Translations under genes and position numbers: made by a program | Assembly (NCBI RefSeq): GCF_011742165.1 | Contig: NZ_JAAQTO010000013.1 | Location: 1 to 64,000, forward strand | Source of the DNA: Billgrantia bachuensis | GTDB taxonomy: Bacteria > Pseudomonadota > Gammaproteobacteria > Pseudomonadales > Halomonadaceae | DNA: 64,000 bases | Direction: 5' to 3' | Shown here: in pieces, positions 44,970-52,356 of the stretch | Position numbering within the stretch: the first letter of the stretch is position 1 | Layout: the number at the start of each line of letters is the position of its first letter | Notes under the pieces: model-generated | What the model was told of the DNA's origin: nothing | Seen by the model: only the letters and a program-made list of their open reading frames with translations | The model's database searches: none

Positions 44970-45662
44970 TTAATTGAAAACTTGGGTGAAGAAACGGGTA
45001 ACGCGGTGCCAGACGCTCTGATGGTATGTATCGGAACCTTCCACCAGCGTATTGACATACGTGATCAGATTCTCTGTCTCGAACTTCAGGCCGTGGAAGC
45101 GAGCACGCATTCGGCCCGTCTGATCGATAACATGAGTGACAACGCCATGAAGTTGAACGCCCTCCTCGGCTTCAGCGAAATTGAGCCCATACGCCTCTGC
45201 TAACTGCTTTGTCGTCTCGGCATGCTCTCCCTCACTTCGATACAAAAAACGCCAATTTTGCGGATCGAAGTCGAAATTCTCGCCGTAGGCAAGCATATTC
45301 CTGCGCGTCGCGGGAACATCCTCGGTATCGGTGGCTATCGTGATGAACATGACATCCTCTCGGAGAGAAGATTCATTGATGCCGTCCTGAATCTGAGCAA
45401 TCAAGTTCATATGCAAAGGGCATGCTTCCTTGCAGCGCGTATAAACGAAGTTCAATATGACGACTTTTCTTTCCAATTCAGATAATGACAAAACTTGGCC
45501 GTCGGCGTCAGCCAACGAAAAGGCAGGGGCAGGCTGGTCTACAAATTGCGCATAGCGCCCGCTCTCTTGCAGATCGTTCTCTACGTCTTCAAGAGAGTGG
45601 GCGAAAGAGACCAGGCTGACCAACATCAACAGGATAAAAACTGAAGAATTTTTTCTTACCAC
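44970..45662 (-). CDS. SCO1/SenC-family copper chaperone
   Basis: A 230-residue SCO protein with an N-terminal signal/anchor (VFILLMLVSLVSFAHS). The copper site cysteines are Cys77 and Cys81 in VYTRCKEACPLHM, and the His ligand is in the QLHGVVTHVIDQTG segment (His172 or His177). SCO proteins insert copper into cytochrome oxidase Cu-A or keep its cysteines reduced. The C-terminus has an extra helix. No oxidase genes lie in the window, so its client is open; position suggests the copper/thiol set around it. Confidence 0.9.
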   Translation of the reverse strand: MVRKNSSVFILLMLVSLVSFAHSLEDVENDLQESGRYAQFVDQPAPAFSLADADGQVLSLSELERKVVILNFVYTRCKEACPLHMNLIAQIQDGINESSLREDVMFITIATDTEDVPATRRNMLAYGENFDFDPQNWRFLYRSEGEHAETTKQLAEAYGLNFAEAEEGVQLHGVVTHVIDQTGRMRARFHGLKFETENLITYVNTLVEGSDTYHQSVWHRVTRFFTQVFN

Positions 45663-45697
45663 CCGCCTTGCTCCGATAAATAACCAAGCCTCACGTA

Positions 45698-45740
45698 TAG
45701 ACTGCTCCTTATATCTCGTCGATATGCGGGGAGCAGTCTA
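45698..45740 (-). terminator. Long two-step hairpin between the SCO and Met-rich genes
   Basis: TAGACTGCTCC at 45698-45708 and GGAGCAGTCTA at 45730-45740 form a perfect 11-bp stem. Inside the loop, ATATC and GATAT add a second stem. It lies just after the Met-rich gene stop and 36 bp before the SCO start on the minus strand, so it is a terminator or an attenuator that separates the two genes. Confidence 0.6.
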
Positions 45741-45749
45741 CTTTCCATA

Positions 45750-45995
45750 TCATGACGCACTATCGTCCTGTTGCATCTTGTCCATCATGGCATTGCATTT
45801 TTCCATCATGGCGCTCATCTCGCTCATCATCCCCATCATGCCGGGCATGCCATCTCCTTGCATCATATCGCCTTGCATGCCATTGGCTTCCATCGGCTCT
45901 TGCATAGTATTGTCTTGCGCTAGGAGCGAACCGGCTCCGAAGCCGCTAGCGGCGATGACGGCGGCAGTCATGATTGCGTAATGAAGTTTCCGCAT
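45750..45995 (-). CDS. Small Met-rich exported protein, probable copper binder
   Basis: An 81-residue protein with a signal peptide (HYAIMTAAVIAASGFGAGSLLAQ). The mature part has about 15 methionines in 58 residues, in clusters such as MQGDMMQGDGMPGMMGMM and MEKCNAMMDKM, and one cysteine. Methionine-rich MxxM/MxM segments bind Cu(I) or Ag(I) in periplasmic proteins. It is under a MerR-type promoter with a dyad at 46095-46114, related to the one upstream of the MerR gene, so it is likely metal-induced. Confidence 0.8.
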   Translation of the reverse strand: MRKLHYAIMTAAVIAASGFGAGSLLAQDNTMQEPMEANGMQGDMMQGDGMPGMMGMMSEMSAMMEKCNAMMDKMQQDDSAS

Positions 45996-46087
45996 ACATC
46001 TCTCCTCTCTTGCTTGGCATCACCTTCCACCATGGCTGGAGGCAAGGGGCGATTTCGATTTTCGTTCGACAGCGAAGCTGCTCTTGC

Positions 46088-46118
46088 AAGATATCCTTAA
46101 AGCCAACTTCAAGGTCAA
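46088..46118 (-). promoter_or_regulatory. MerR-type promoter/operator for the Met-rich gene
   Basis: On the minus strand: -35 TTGACC, a 19-bp spacer and -10 TATCTT, with the imperfect dyad CCTTGAAG-ttgg-CTTTAAGG overlapping the spacer. A 19-bp spacer with a dyad between the boxes is the hallmark of MerR-activated promoters. It resembles the perfect dyad at 48861-48880 near the merR gene and drives the Met-rich protein gene. Confidence 0.8.
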
Positions 46119-46357
46119 GCCCTTTTCCGCCGCCTGCGCTCGACGGGGAATAATTTTTTGAAATCAACTTAATAGCTACCTGTCAAACCAAGGCAACCTA
46201 AGGCTGTCAGGAGGTACGCGCCGCTGGCTGAGCGAGGGGACACATTTTCCTAGGTAATTTGTAGCGGCAGCCCTCAAGGCTTCAGCCTGAGGTAACTGAT
46301 CGAAGAGCGAGTACCGGCGGGATCCGTTATCGTCCTGGATGGTCCACAAGGGAGCCG

Positions 46358-47083
46358 TCAATGATGTGACGACGTCATGCCTCCATCCGTGCCGGACATT
46401 ACCTGCAGATGCCAGAGCTGCCAGACGGCAAACCCAACGATCAGTAACGCTGCTATCGTGCGGGTCGCAGGATGACGAATCCACTGTGAGACGCGGCGTG
46501 CTGCCACGCCTGTGGCCATGACGACAGGCAGCGTACCAAGCCCGAAGGCTCCCATCATCGCTGCCGCGCGCATTGGCTCAGCCACGGCGAGACTCCATGC
46601 CAGCATCGAATAGATCAACCCACAGGGCATCCAGCCCCAGATGGAACCTAGCGCAATGGCTTGGGGAATCTTGACGACAGGCATCAAGCGACGGCCGACC
46701 GGTTCGACACGGCGCCACAGGATACGCCCCAGAGCTTCGACACGAAGCAAGCCCTTCCACCAGTTGGCAATATACAACGCCATCAGAATCAACATGACCG
46801 CCGCCAGGCTACGCAATACCAGAGCGATGCCATCCAGGGCATGATTGAGTACGGATCCCAGCAGCGCCACCAAGGCGCCGGCGATCATGTAGCTGCTGAT
46901 GCGGCCAAAGTTATAGCCGAGCAATAGGCCAGCGAGGCGTCCCGGCTGACGCATGCTGGGAGGCACGGCAAAAGTTAGAGCACTCATGATGCCGCCGCAC
47001 ATGCCAATGCAGTGAGCGCCCCCCAGCAAGCCGAAGACGAAGGCCGCCGCCAACGGCGGCAGGCTCAGGTCGGTGGGATCCAT
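46358..47083 (-). CDS. DsbD_2-family (sulfite exporter TauE/SafE-like) membrane protein
   Basis: A 241-residue, six-helix protein of the cytochrome c biogenesis transmembrane (DsbD_2, PF13386) type. The signature GGAHCIGMCGGIMSAL (Cys25, Cys29) and the second cysteine motif IWGWMPCGLIYSMLAW (Cys154) are clear. Homologues are found beside cbb3 oxidase and copper genes and are thought to move copper or thiol equivalents. The C-terminus carries a Met/His tail (MSGTDGGMTSSHH). The stop at 46358 is near a 360-bp spacer that holds the MerR-type promoter of the next gene. Confidence 0.82.
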   Translation of the reverse strand: MDPTDLSLPPLAAAFVFGLLGGAHCIGMCGGIMSALTFAVPPSMRQPGRLAGLLLGYNFGRISSYMIAGALVALLGSVLNHALDGIALVLRSLAAVMLILMALYIANWWKGLLRVEALGRILWRRVEPVGRRLMPVVKIPQAIALGSIWGWMPCGLIYSMLAWSLAVAEPMRAAAMMGAFGLGTLPVVMATGVAARRVSQWIRHPATRTIAALLIVGFAVWQLWHLQVMSGTDGGMTSSHH

Positions 47084-47249
47084 TCGAAACGTTCCTTACA
47101 TTATCACCGATTTCATAATGAGAGGCTGTTGGCGAAGGCTGCCGGAGGCGAACTGTAAAGCGCATCGAGCTCGATCTGTTCAAGCGAAGCGAGGGCCGCA
47201 TTCATGAGGCCACCGCCGCTTTCGCCTGCATTGGCCCCACGTAAAGGAG

Positions 47250-47777
47250 TCACCGCTGCCACTTTTCCACTTCTTGCGTGATTTGCTCAACATCTTTTGG
47301 GGTAATATATCCCGTGTGCTTATAACGAATAATACCCTCCTTATCGACCAGAAAGCTTTCTGGCGCGCCATAAACCCCTAACTCGAAACCCAAGCCACCT
47401 TCCGGATCGAAAATATTGAGCTCGAAGGGATTACCGTACTCCTCAAGGAATTCCAATCCCTTTCGCTGAGTGTCCTTGTAATTGATACCTACCAGGCGCA
47501 CTCCACGTTCGGCCAAGTCCAATAGCTGTGGCATTTCCTGCTTGCAGGTTGGGCACCACTCTCCCCAGACGTTCACCAGGGTCACCTCGCCCTCGAATAG
47601 TGACTCGTCAACACGCCGGGAGGGGGCTTCAAGTGTCGTAAGATTAAAAAAAGGGAACTTTTGCGCCAGTAACGCCGAATCTCTCGCACTGGGATCCATG
47701 CCCAAGCCTCGGTAAAAAAACAAACCCAAACCCAGGAAAACCAGCAAGGGTAAAAGCAGTAACAATCGCCGTTTCAC
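47250..47777 (-). CDS. CcmG/DsbE-like thiol:disulfide oxidoreductase
   Basis: A 175-residue periplasmic thioredoxin-like protein with an N-terminal membrane anchor (LLLLLPLLVFLGLGLFFY). The active site is WGEWCPTCKQEMPQL (Cys75, Cys78), with GINYKDT and VYGAPESFLVDKEG as in CcmG. CcmG normally keeps apocytochrome c and haem-lyase thiols reduced. No ccm operon is in the window, so this is a specialised or accessory copy, with the CcdA paralogues as likely reductants. Confidence 0.9.
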   Translation of the reverse strand: MKRRLLLLLPLLVFLGLGLFFYRGLGMDPSARDSALLAQKFPFFNLTTLEAPSRRVDESLFEGEVTLVNVWGEWCPTCKQEMPQLLDLAERGVRLVGINYKDTQRKGLEFLEEYGNPFELNIFDPEGGLGFELGVYGAPESFLVDKEGIIRYKHTGYITPKDVEQITQEVEKWQR

Positions 47778-47834
47778 GCTTGTGTCTCTTTAAGGTGAGC
47801 AAACTCGTCACTTATTGACGTCATGATTCACGCT

Positions 47835-47954
47835 TTATCGCAGAAAAGAGATATTTAAGAGCACGGCAATGCCAAGCCCGAAGGCAATGATCAGCAGGAT
47901 GGCTATCAGGCTCATCCCCCCAATTCCCCATGCGCATGCTTCATTTCCCATCAT
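47835..47954 (-). CDS. 39-residue single-helix membrane peptide
   Basis: A short gene with two adjacent ATG codons and a strong ribosome binding site (GAGGAG, seven bases upstream). The product begins MMGNEACAWGIGGM and continues as one hydrophobic helix (SLIAILLIIAFGLGIAVLL) ending NISFLR. The single helix with a Cys/Trp N-terminus looks like a small membrane partner of the neighbouring CcmG-like protein. The strong Shine-Dalgarno sequence and the clean helix make it a likely real gene. Confidence 0.6.
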   Translation of the reverse strand: MMGNEACAWGIGGMSLIAILLIIAFGLGIAVLLNISFLR

Positions 47955-48080
47955 ATTTACTCTCCTCTTTTGCTGCTTGGATCTGGCCAACCTGGTTCTC
48001 TTGCGTTTTACCCGTTGGTATCCGGCCTGAAGCGATGCAACCGTAGTGATTTGGTCAGCACGTAGGTGCCGCGCCCTTTC

Positions 48081-48222
48081 CTACCTGTATCGCTGCTTTT
48101 GCATGGCCAGGTTCACGTGGGCGTCGATGACCCACGGATGCTGGCCGAGCACCCGCGCCACTCGCCCGACAAAAGAAGCACAGGACATGCCCCTTGATTT
48201 TGATATCGATCTTCTGCGGCAT
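48081..48222 (-). pseudogene. Frameshifted HMA domain remnant of a copper P-type ATPase
   Basis: The minus strand starts MPQKIDIKIKG and, if one base is dropped from the GGGG run at about 48190-48193, continues GMSCASFVGRVARVLGQ and HPWVIDAHVNLAMQKQRYR before a TAG. This is the N-terminal heavy-metal-associated (HMA) domain of a CopA-type Cu(I) ATPase (family pattern GMSCASCVGRVE...VLEAHVNLA). The second metal-binding Cys of CxxC is Phe, the frame is broken and the rest of the ATPase is missing, so it is dead. It follows merR by 35 bp, the usual place of a metal ATPase gene, so the locus once had a merR-copA pair. Confidence 0.8.
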
Positions 48223-48256
48223 CACTGGCGCTGCGCCACCAGGGCTAAGATGTCGA

Positions 48257-48664
48257 TTATTCGGATTTCTCGGCGATGGCCTCGACGATCGGGCAGCCTT
48301 CTCGCATCGGCCCTTCGCCAGTGCATTCTGCAAGGGTCCTCGACAACAAGGCCTCGATCCGCGAGAGGTGCTTGATCTGTTCGCGAACTCTGTGCAGCTT
48401 TTCCTTGGCGATACGCTTGGCCTGCGCCCGATCACCGTTGGCATCCTGAAGAATCAACAGCTCACGGATCTCATCGAGCGTGAAGCCCCATTGCTTGGCA
48501 TGCACGATGAATTGCAGCCTGTCTACGGCATCCAGGGGGAAGCGTCGGTAGTTGGCTTCCGTTCGCTGAGGAGCAGGCATGAGCTTTTCCTTTTCGTAAT
48601 ATCGGATCGCCTGGCTGGCGACCCCGCTACGTTCAGCAAGCTCACCGATACTAAGTGTTTGCAT
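48257..48664 (-). CDS. MerR-family heavy-metal-responsive regulator
   Basis: A 135-residue MerR-family activator. The N-terminal winged helix reads LSIGELAERSGVASQAIRYYEKEKLMPAPQRTEANYRRF, followed by a dimerisation helix. The C-terminal metal loop has Cys114 and Cys124 in CTGEGPMREGCPIVEAI, as in Cu(I), Ag(I) and related sensors, but the spacing (nine residues) is longer than the seven of CueR, and the residue corresponding to CueR Ser77 is Ala. That fits a monovalent-metal sensor, though lead or cadmium cannot be excluded. It lies downstream of its own dyad promoter at 48854-48884 and next to the HMA remnant. Confidence 0.9.
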   Translation of the reverse strand: MQTLSIGELAERSGVASQAIRYYEKEKLMPAPQRTEANYRRFPLDAVDRLQFIVHAKQWGFTLDEIRELLILQDANGDRAQAKRIAKEKLHRVREQIKHLSRIEALLSRTLAECTGEGPMREGCPIVEAIAEKSE

Positions 48665-48853
48665 GGCTTCACCCCACAACGCGAATGGAACTTCCAGCAG
48701 CCCGCCTAGGCTGGATTGCGTGAAGCTTTAGCGTGGCTTCGGTTGGTCCCGCTTGCAAAGGTCACTTCCAACCCGGGCACTTCGATTCCATCCTGGAGAG
48801 CGCACCTGGAGGCCTTCGTGAGAGCGAGACATTGAAGCCAACCATCACGGCAC

Positions 48854-48884
48854 ACGATAACCTTGAAGTTAACTTCAAGGTCAA
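48854..48884 (-). promoter_or_regulatory. MerR-type promoter/operator with perfect 20-bp dyad
   Basis: On the minus strand: -35 TTGACC, 19-bp spacer, -10 TATCGT. The perfect palindrome CCTTGAAGTTAACTTCAAGG at 48861-48880 fills the spacer. It points toward merR, whose start is about 190 bp downstream, so it may be the merR promoter. The same dyad recurs in diverged form at 46095-46114. Confidence 0.8.
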
Positions 48885-48934
48885 GGTCGCTCATGGATTC
48901 ATTTGAAGGAATATTCTTATTCAATAATTTACAG

Positions 48935-48965
48935 TTGACCTTGAAGCAGATACACCCCTTAGAAT
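48935..48965 (+). promoter_or_regulatory. MerR-type promoter with half dyad for the second ccdA
   Basis: On the plus strand: -35 TTGACC, a 19-bp spacer and -10 TAGAAT. Only the left half CCTTGAAG of the dyad is clear; the right half has decayed. It drives the CcdA paralogue at 49044. The 19-bp spacing matches the other two sites and suggests the same regulator. Confidence 0.6.
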
Positions 48966-49043
48966 TCCTGCCGAACCGAATACGAAGCAGGCAGTCGCCA
49001 CAGGCTGGTTCACGCCTAATGCATCACCAGGAAGCGTAACGTC

Positions 49044-49766
49044 TTGGAATCATTATCATCTATTGGTCTGATCGGCGCTTTCGCCGGCGGGTTGGTTTCC
49101 TTCTTCTCGCCCTGCACGCTGCCGCTGCTACCTGCCTATCTGTCGGTGGTCACGGGGGGTAGTGCCGGCAAGGCCGACAGGCGCCTGGAGGCATTGATTC
49201 TCAGTGTCTTCTTTATCTTCGGCTTCAGCATCGTGTTCATTTTGTTGGGGCTCGGAGCCAGTGGAATCGGCCAACTGATGCGGGGATATCGCCAGGAGTT
49301 CAACTGGGTCACCGGTTCCATTGTGATCGTGCTGGGCCTGTTCATGACCGGCGTGTTTCGGTTGCCGCTGTTCCAGCGCACCTTTCAGTTCACACCGAAC
49401 GTCCAGGGCGGCTCCCCATTGTCGGCGACAGTGTTTGGGGTATCCTTCGCCATCGGCTGGACCCCCTGCATCGGGCCCATCCTGGGCGCCATTCTAATGG
49501 CCACTTCAAGTGCCGCCAGCGCCCAGGCCGGCATGGTCTATCTCAGCGCCTATTCGGTGGGCATGGCGCTGCCCTTCCTCGCCAGTACCCTGCTGATCAA
49601 TCGGTTCGCCCTGCATCGAAAAAGTCTGGGGAGATGGAGCGCCTATACACGCCCTGTCGCCGGCACTATCGTGATTCTGATGGGCATTGCCATTGCTTCG
49701 GGCACCATGACGCGGCTTTCCAGCATTATGGTCGACCTGTTTCCCTCCTTGGCGACACTGGGGTAG
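49044..49766 (+). CDS. CcdA-type thiol-disulfide transporter, second copy
   Basis: A 240-residue, six-helix CcdA. Active-site cysteines lie in FFSPCTLPLLPAYLSVVTG (Cys24) and FAIGWTPCIGPILGA (Cys142). It starts with TTG at 49044 after AGGAAG. It is a paralogue of the CcdA at 42728-43471 with clear sequence identity in the cysteine motifs but a different middle loop. It is on the plus strand, divergent from merR, and followed closely by a methyltransferase gene. Confidence 0.9.
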   Translation: MESLSSIGLIGAFAGGLVSFFSPCTLPLLPAYLSVVTGGSAGKADRRLEALILSVFFIFGFSIVFILLGLGASGIGQLMRGYRQEFNWVTGSIVIVLGLFMTGVFRLPLFQRTFQFTPNVQGGSPLSATVFGVSFAIGWTPCIGPILGAILMATSSAASAQAGMVYLSAYSVGMALPFLASTLLINRFALHRKSLGRWSAYTRPVAGTIVILMGIAIASGTMTRLSSIMVDLFPSLATLG

Positions 49767-49814
49767 CCGGCCCCTCTCCCGTCATCCAGACAATTCAGAA
49801 GGCAGTAATCGCTG

Positions 49815-50435
49815 ATGTCTTTATACGAGCAGTATGTTCTGCCCCACCTTCTCCACTTGGCATGTGGCAATAAAGTAGTCGACCGACAGCGGGCGGCAGT
49901 GGTGCCGGCGGCACGAGGCCGTGTCCTGGAGGTCGGCATGGGATCCGGCCTCAATATTGCCCACTACGACCCGAGCCGGGTCGAGCTGGTCTGGGGGCTC
50001 GAACCCTCAGAGGGCATGCGTCGCAAGGCCCGACATAATGTCGCCGGAGCGCCCTTCGAGATACGCTGGCTGGACTTGCCGGGGGAAGAGATCCCTCTCG
50101 AGGACCATAGTGCCGATACCGTGGTGCTGACTTATACGCTGTGTACGATCCAGGACTGGAGCCGTGCCCTCGACCAGATGCGTCGCGTCCTCAAGCCCGG
50201 TGGCCAGTTGCTGTTCTGCGAACACGGCTCGGCGCCCGATGAGGCCGTGCGACAGTGGCAGGATCGCATCAACCCCTTATGGCGCAAGGTGGCGGGGGGT
50301 TGCTATCTCAACCGCAACATACCTGAGCTCGTCAAGCGCTCGGGCTTCAACATCCAGCGGATGGAGACGGATTACCTATCGAAGGTCCCGAGATTTGCGG
50401 GGTTCAATTTCTGGGGAGCCGCGGTTCCCCGCTAA
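49815..50435 (+). CDS. Class I SAM-dependent methyltransferase (METTL7-like)
   Basis: A 206-residue methyltransferase. The SAM motif I is RVLEVGMGSGLNIAHYDPSRVELVWGLEPSEGM, and the acidic loop SADTVVLTYTLCTIQDWSRALDQMRRVLKPGGQLLFCEHG is typical of the UbiE/METTL7 group. The C-terminal CYLNRNIPELVKRSGF is conserved in this group. Some members methylate thiols, which would fit the neighbouring thiol genes, but the substrate cannot be told from sequence. It starts 48 bp after the ccdA paralogue and may be co-transcribed with it. Confidence 0.82.
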   Translation: MSLYEQYVLPHLLHLACGNKVVDRQRAAVVPAARGRVLEVGMGSGLNIAHYDPSRVELVWGLEPSEGMRRKARHNVAGAPFEIRWLDLPGEEIPLEDHSADTVVLTYTLCTIQDWSRALDQMRRVLKPGGQLLFCEHGSAPDEAVRQWQDRINPLWRKVAGGCYLNRNIPELVKRSGFNIQRMETDYLSKVPRFAGFNFWGAAVPR

Positions 50436-50477
50436 TACACCCTCGAAGCATGTTGCGATCCGTGCAGGCCTACCGAC

Positions 50478-51755
50478 CTACCCCGTTCGAACCCGCACCA
50501 GCTCATCCCAGCAGGTGGTGTAGCGCTGGGTACGATGCTGACAACGCAGCGCCCAGGCGTTGTCCTTGTGCGGCAGGCCGAAGCGCACGGTGTCGCGCCC
50601 CATCTCCCGGTTGAGATGGTCGAGGGTTGCCATCAGCCGACGGCTGCGATCGCGTCGCCGCTCGTCGGCGGGCTCATCCAGCAGCGACAGCTGGCAGCGC
50701 TCGGCATCCACCAGGTCCAGCAGCATTACGCCGCATTTCTGGTAGCGGTGCCCCTCGAGAAAGATCGCCGCCAGCGCCCGGCGCGCAGCAGCGAGAATGC
50801 TCGGCGTGTCGTTGCAGGGCTCCGGCAACGACACGACGTGGCTGTTGGCGTATTGGGCGTCCCCCAGGCGGTGCGGATTGGTGCGCACGAAAACGAGTAC
50901 CGCACGGGCCAGGCTGGCCTGTCGGCGCAGCTTTTCAGCCGCCCGCGTGGCATGCTGCCGCGTGGCGGCCTGCAGGTCGACAAGCTCGCTGCTCAGCCTG
51001 CCGAAGGAGCGCGATACCAGGATGCGCTTGCGCGGTACGGACAAATCCTCGAGCTCGATGGCCGAATGACCGCGCAGTTCCCAGACGATGCGCTCGAGTA
51101 CCACCGAGAAGGCATCGCGAATCCACTTGGGATCGGCCTGCCGCAGCTGCCAGGCCGTCTCGATGCCCATCAGCTTCAACCGCTCGGCCGTACGCCGGGC
51201 CACGCCCCACAGGCCAACGACCGGTAGTTGCTCCAGTACCTGGCGGGTCATGTCGCTGTCAGCCTCGAGCAGGCAGACCCCCTCGTAGGCCGGCTCACGC
51301 TTGGTCAAGCGGTTGGCCAGCTTGGCCAGCACCCGGGTGGGAGCCAAACCCACGCCGGCCGGAATACCGGTCCAGCGTCGCACCGTCTCGCGCAACCGCT
51401 GGCAATGGGCTTCCAGCGCCCCGGGCTCGAAGCCGGAAAAGTGCACGAAACTTTCATCGATCGAATAGAGCTCCACCGCCGGGGAGAACTCGGCGAGCAC
51501 GAGATTCATCCGGCGCGAAACATCGCCGTAGAGGGCATAGTTGCTGGAAAGCAGCACGGCCTGGCGTCGGATGGAGGGAGGCAACTGGTGCAGCGGCGCC
51601 CCCATGGCCACGCCCAATCTTTTCAGCTCCCGCGAGCGTGCCACCACGCAGCCGTCATTGTTAGAGAGCACGCCGACCGGCACCCCTTCCAGGCGTGGGT
51701 CGAAGGCTCGCTCGCAACTGACGTAGAAGCTGTCGCCATCGACCAGGGCGATCAT
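50478..51755 (-). CDS. umuC: DNA polymerase V catalytic subunit UmuC
   Basis: A 425-residue Y-family polymerase, the translesion SOS polymerase. Palm motifs are [18 protein letters not shown] (Asp6, Asp8) and [14 protein letters not shown], the finger segment is [20 protein letters not shown], and the little-finger region contains [15 protein letters not shown]. The C-terminal UmuC-specific tail with the [12 protein letters not shown] ending matches typical UmuC. The start at 51755 overlaps the umuD stop in ATGA. It forms umuDC with the upstream gene, under the LexA box at 52228-52243. Confidence 0.95.
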   Translation of the reverse strand: MIALVDGDSFYVSCERAFDPRLEGVPVGVLSNNDGCVVARSRELKRLGVAMGAPLHQLPPSIRRQAVLLSSNYALYGDVSRRMNLVLAEFSPAVELYSIDESFVHFSGFEPGALEAHCQRLRETVRRWTGIPAGVGLAPTRVLAKLANRLTKREPAYEGVCLLEADSDMTRQVLEQLPVVGLWGVARRTAERLKLMGIETAWQLRQADPKWIRDAFSVVLERIVWELRGHSAIELEDLSVPRKRILVSRSFGRLSSELVDLQAATRQHATRAAEKLRRQASLARAVLVFVRTNPHRLGDAQYANSHVVSLPEPCNDTPSILAAARRALAAIFLEGHRYQKCGVMLLDLVDAERCQLSLLDEPADERRRDRSRRLMATLDHLNREMGRDTVRFGLPHKDNAWALRCQHRTQRYTTCWDELVRVRTG

Positions 51756-52210
51756 GCCGGCGCCCCCGGAAGCGCATGGATCACATGCGTCACCACGCCC
51801 CACACATGGCATTCGCGCCCTTCCAACGGAATCGGCGCAAAACGCGGATTACTGGCCAGCAGTACGGTTCTCCCACGCTGATGCGCCAGCCGCTTGACGG
51901 TGAGCTCACCGTCCACCGCTACCACGATCACCCGTCCCGGCAACGGCTCCAGGCTGCGATCCACCACCAGCAGGTCACGGTCGTGGATGCCGTCGCTCTG
52001 CATCGAGTCCCCCTCGGCGCGTACGAAATAGGTGGATGCCGGACGTCGCACGACATGCTCATGCAGGTTGAGTTCGTCATCGAGATGATCGTCGGCGGGA
52101 CTGGGAAAACCGGCCCGTACCCGACAGCCCAGCAGGGGCTGACCGCAGGTCTCGGTAGGTGCCGAAGCCCCGCCGACGACATGTAGCGCGGGAGGTGAAG
52201 CGAGCGTCAT
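51752..52210 (-). CDS. umuD: SOS mutagenesis protein UmuD
   Basis: A 152-residue UmuD-like serine protease fold protein of the LexA superfamily. The catalytic dyad is Ser69 in [10 protein letters not shown] and Lys106 in DGELTVKRL. The self-cleavage site is AGFPSPADD, so the bond cut is probably Ala33-Gly34, where E. coli UmuD has Cys-Gly. The trimmed form pairs with UmuC to make polymerase V. The start at 52210 has GAGGG five bases upstream. Transcription begins beneath a perfect LexA box. Confidence 0.93.
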   Translation of the reverse strand: MTLASPPALHVVGGASAPTETCGQPLLGCRVRAGFPSPADDHLDDELNLHEHVVRRPASTYFVRAEGDSMQSDGIHDRDLLVVDRSLEPLPGRVIVVAVDGELTVKRLAHQRGRTVLLASNPRFAPIPLEGRECHVWGVVTHVIHALPGAPA

Positions 52211-52227
52211 GGGAGCCCTCACAATAA

Positions 52228-52243
52228 CTGTATTCTCATACAG
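52228..52243. promoter_or_regulatory. LexA (SOS) box upstream of umuDC
   Basis: CTGTATTCTCATACAG is a 16-bp match to the LexA consensus CTGT-N8-ACAG with perfect half-sites, 18 bp before the umuD start. It predicts damage-inducible umuDC expression. Confidence 0.93.
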
Positions 52244-52356
52244 TATTCGCCAACTCCCCACCGGAAGGCAACTGTCCCACCGTCGCTGGCATCGAATTGA
52301 TCAAGGCTTCGTTACAGACCACTCTGAATGGCAGAACTTTCAGGGACGAGGATGAA

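Noticed and set aside
46176..46484. 102-codon minus-strand frame partly overlapping the DsbD_2 gene; considered as a transposase relic
   Set aside because: The non-overlapping part (to about 46358) has no family motif, no terminal inverted repeats and no target duplication that I can see.
48706..48924. 72-codon minus-strand open frame upstream of merR (and a similar one at 45946-46167)
   Set aside because: Both run through the MerR-type dyads; their shared DLEVNFK/DLEVGFK peptides are just translations of the operator TTGACCTTGAAGTT.
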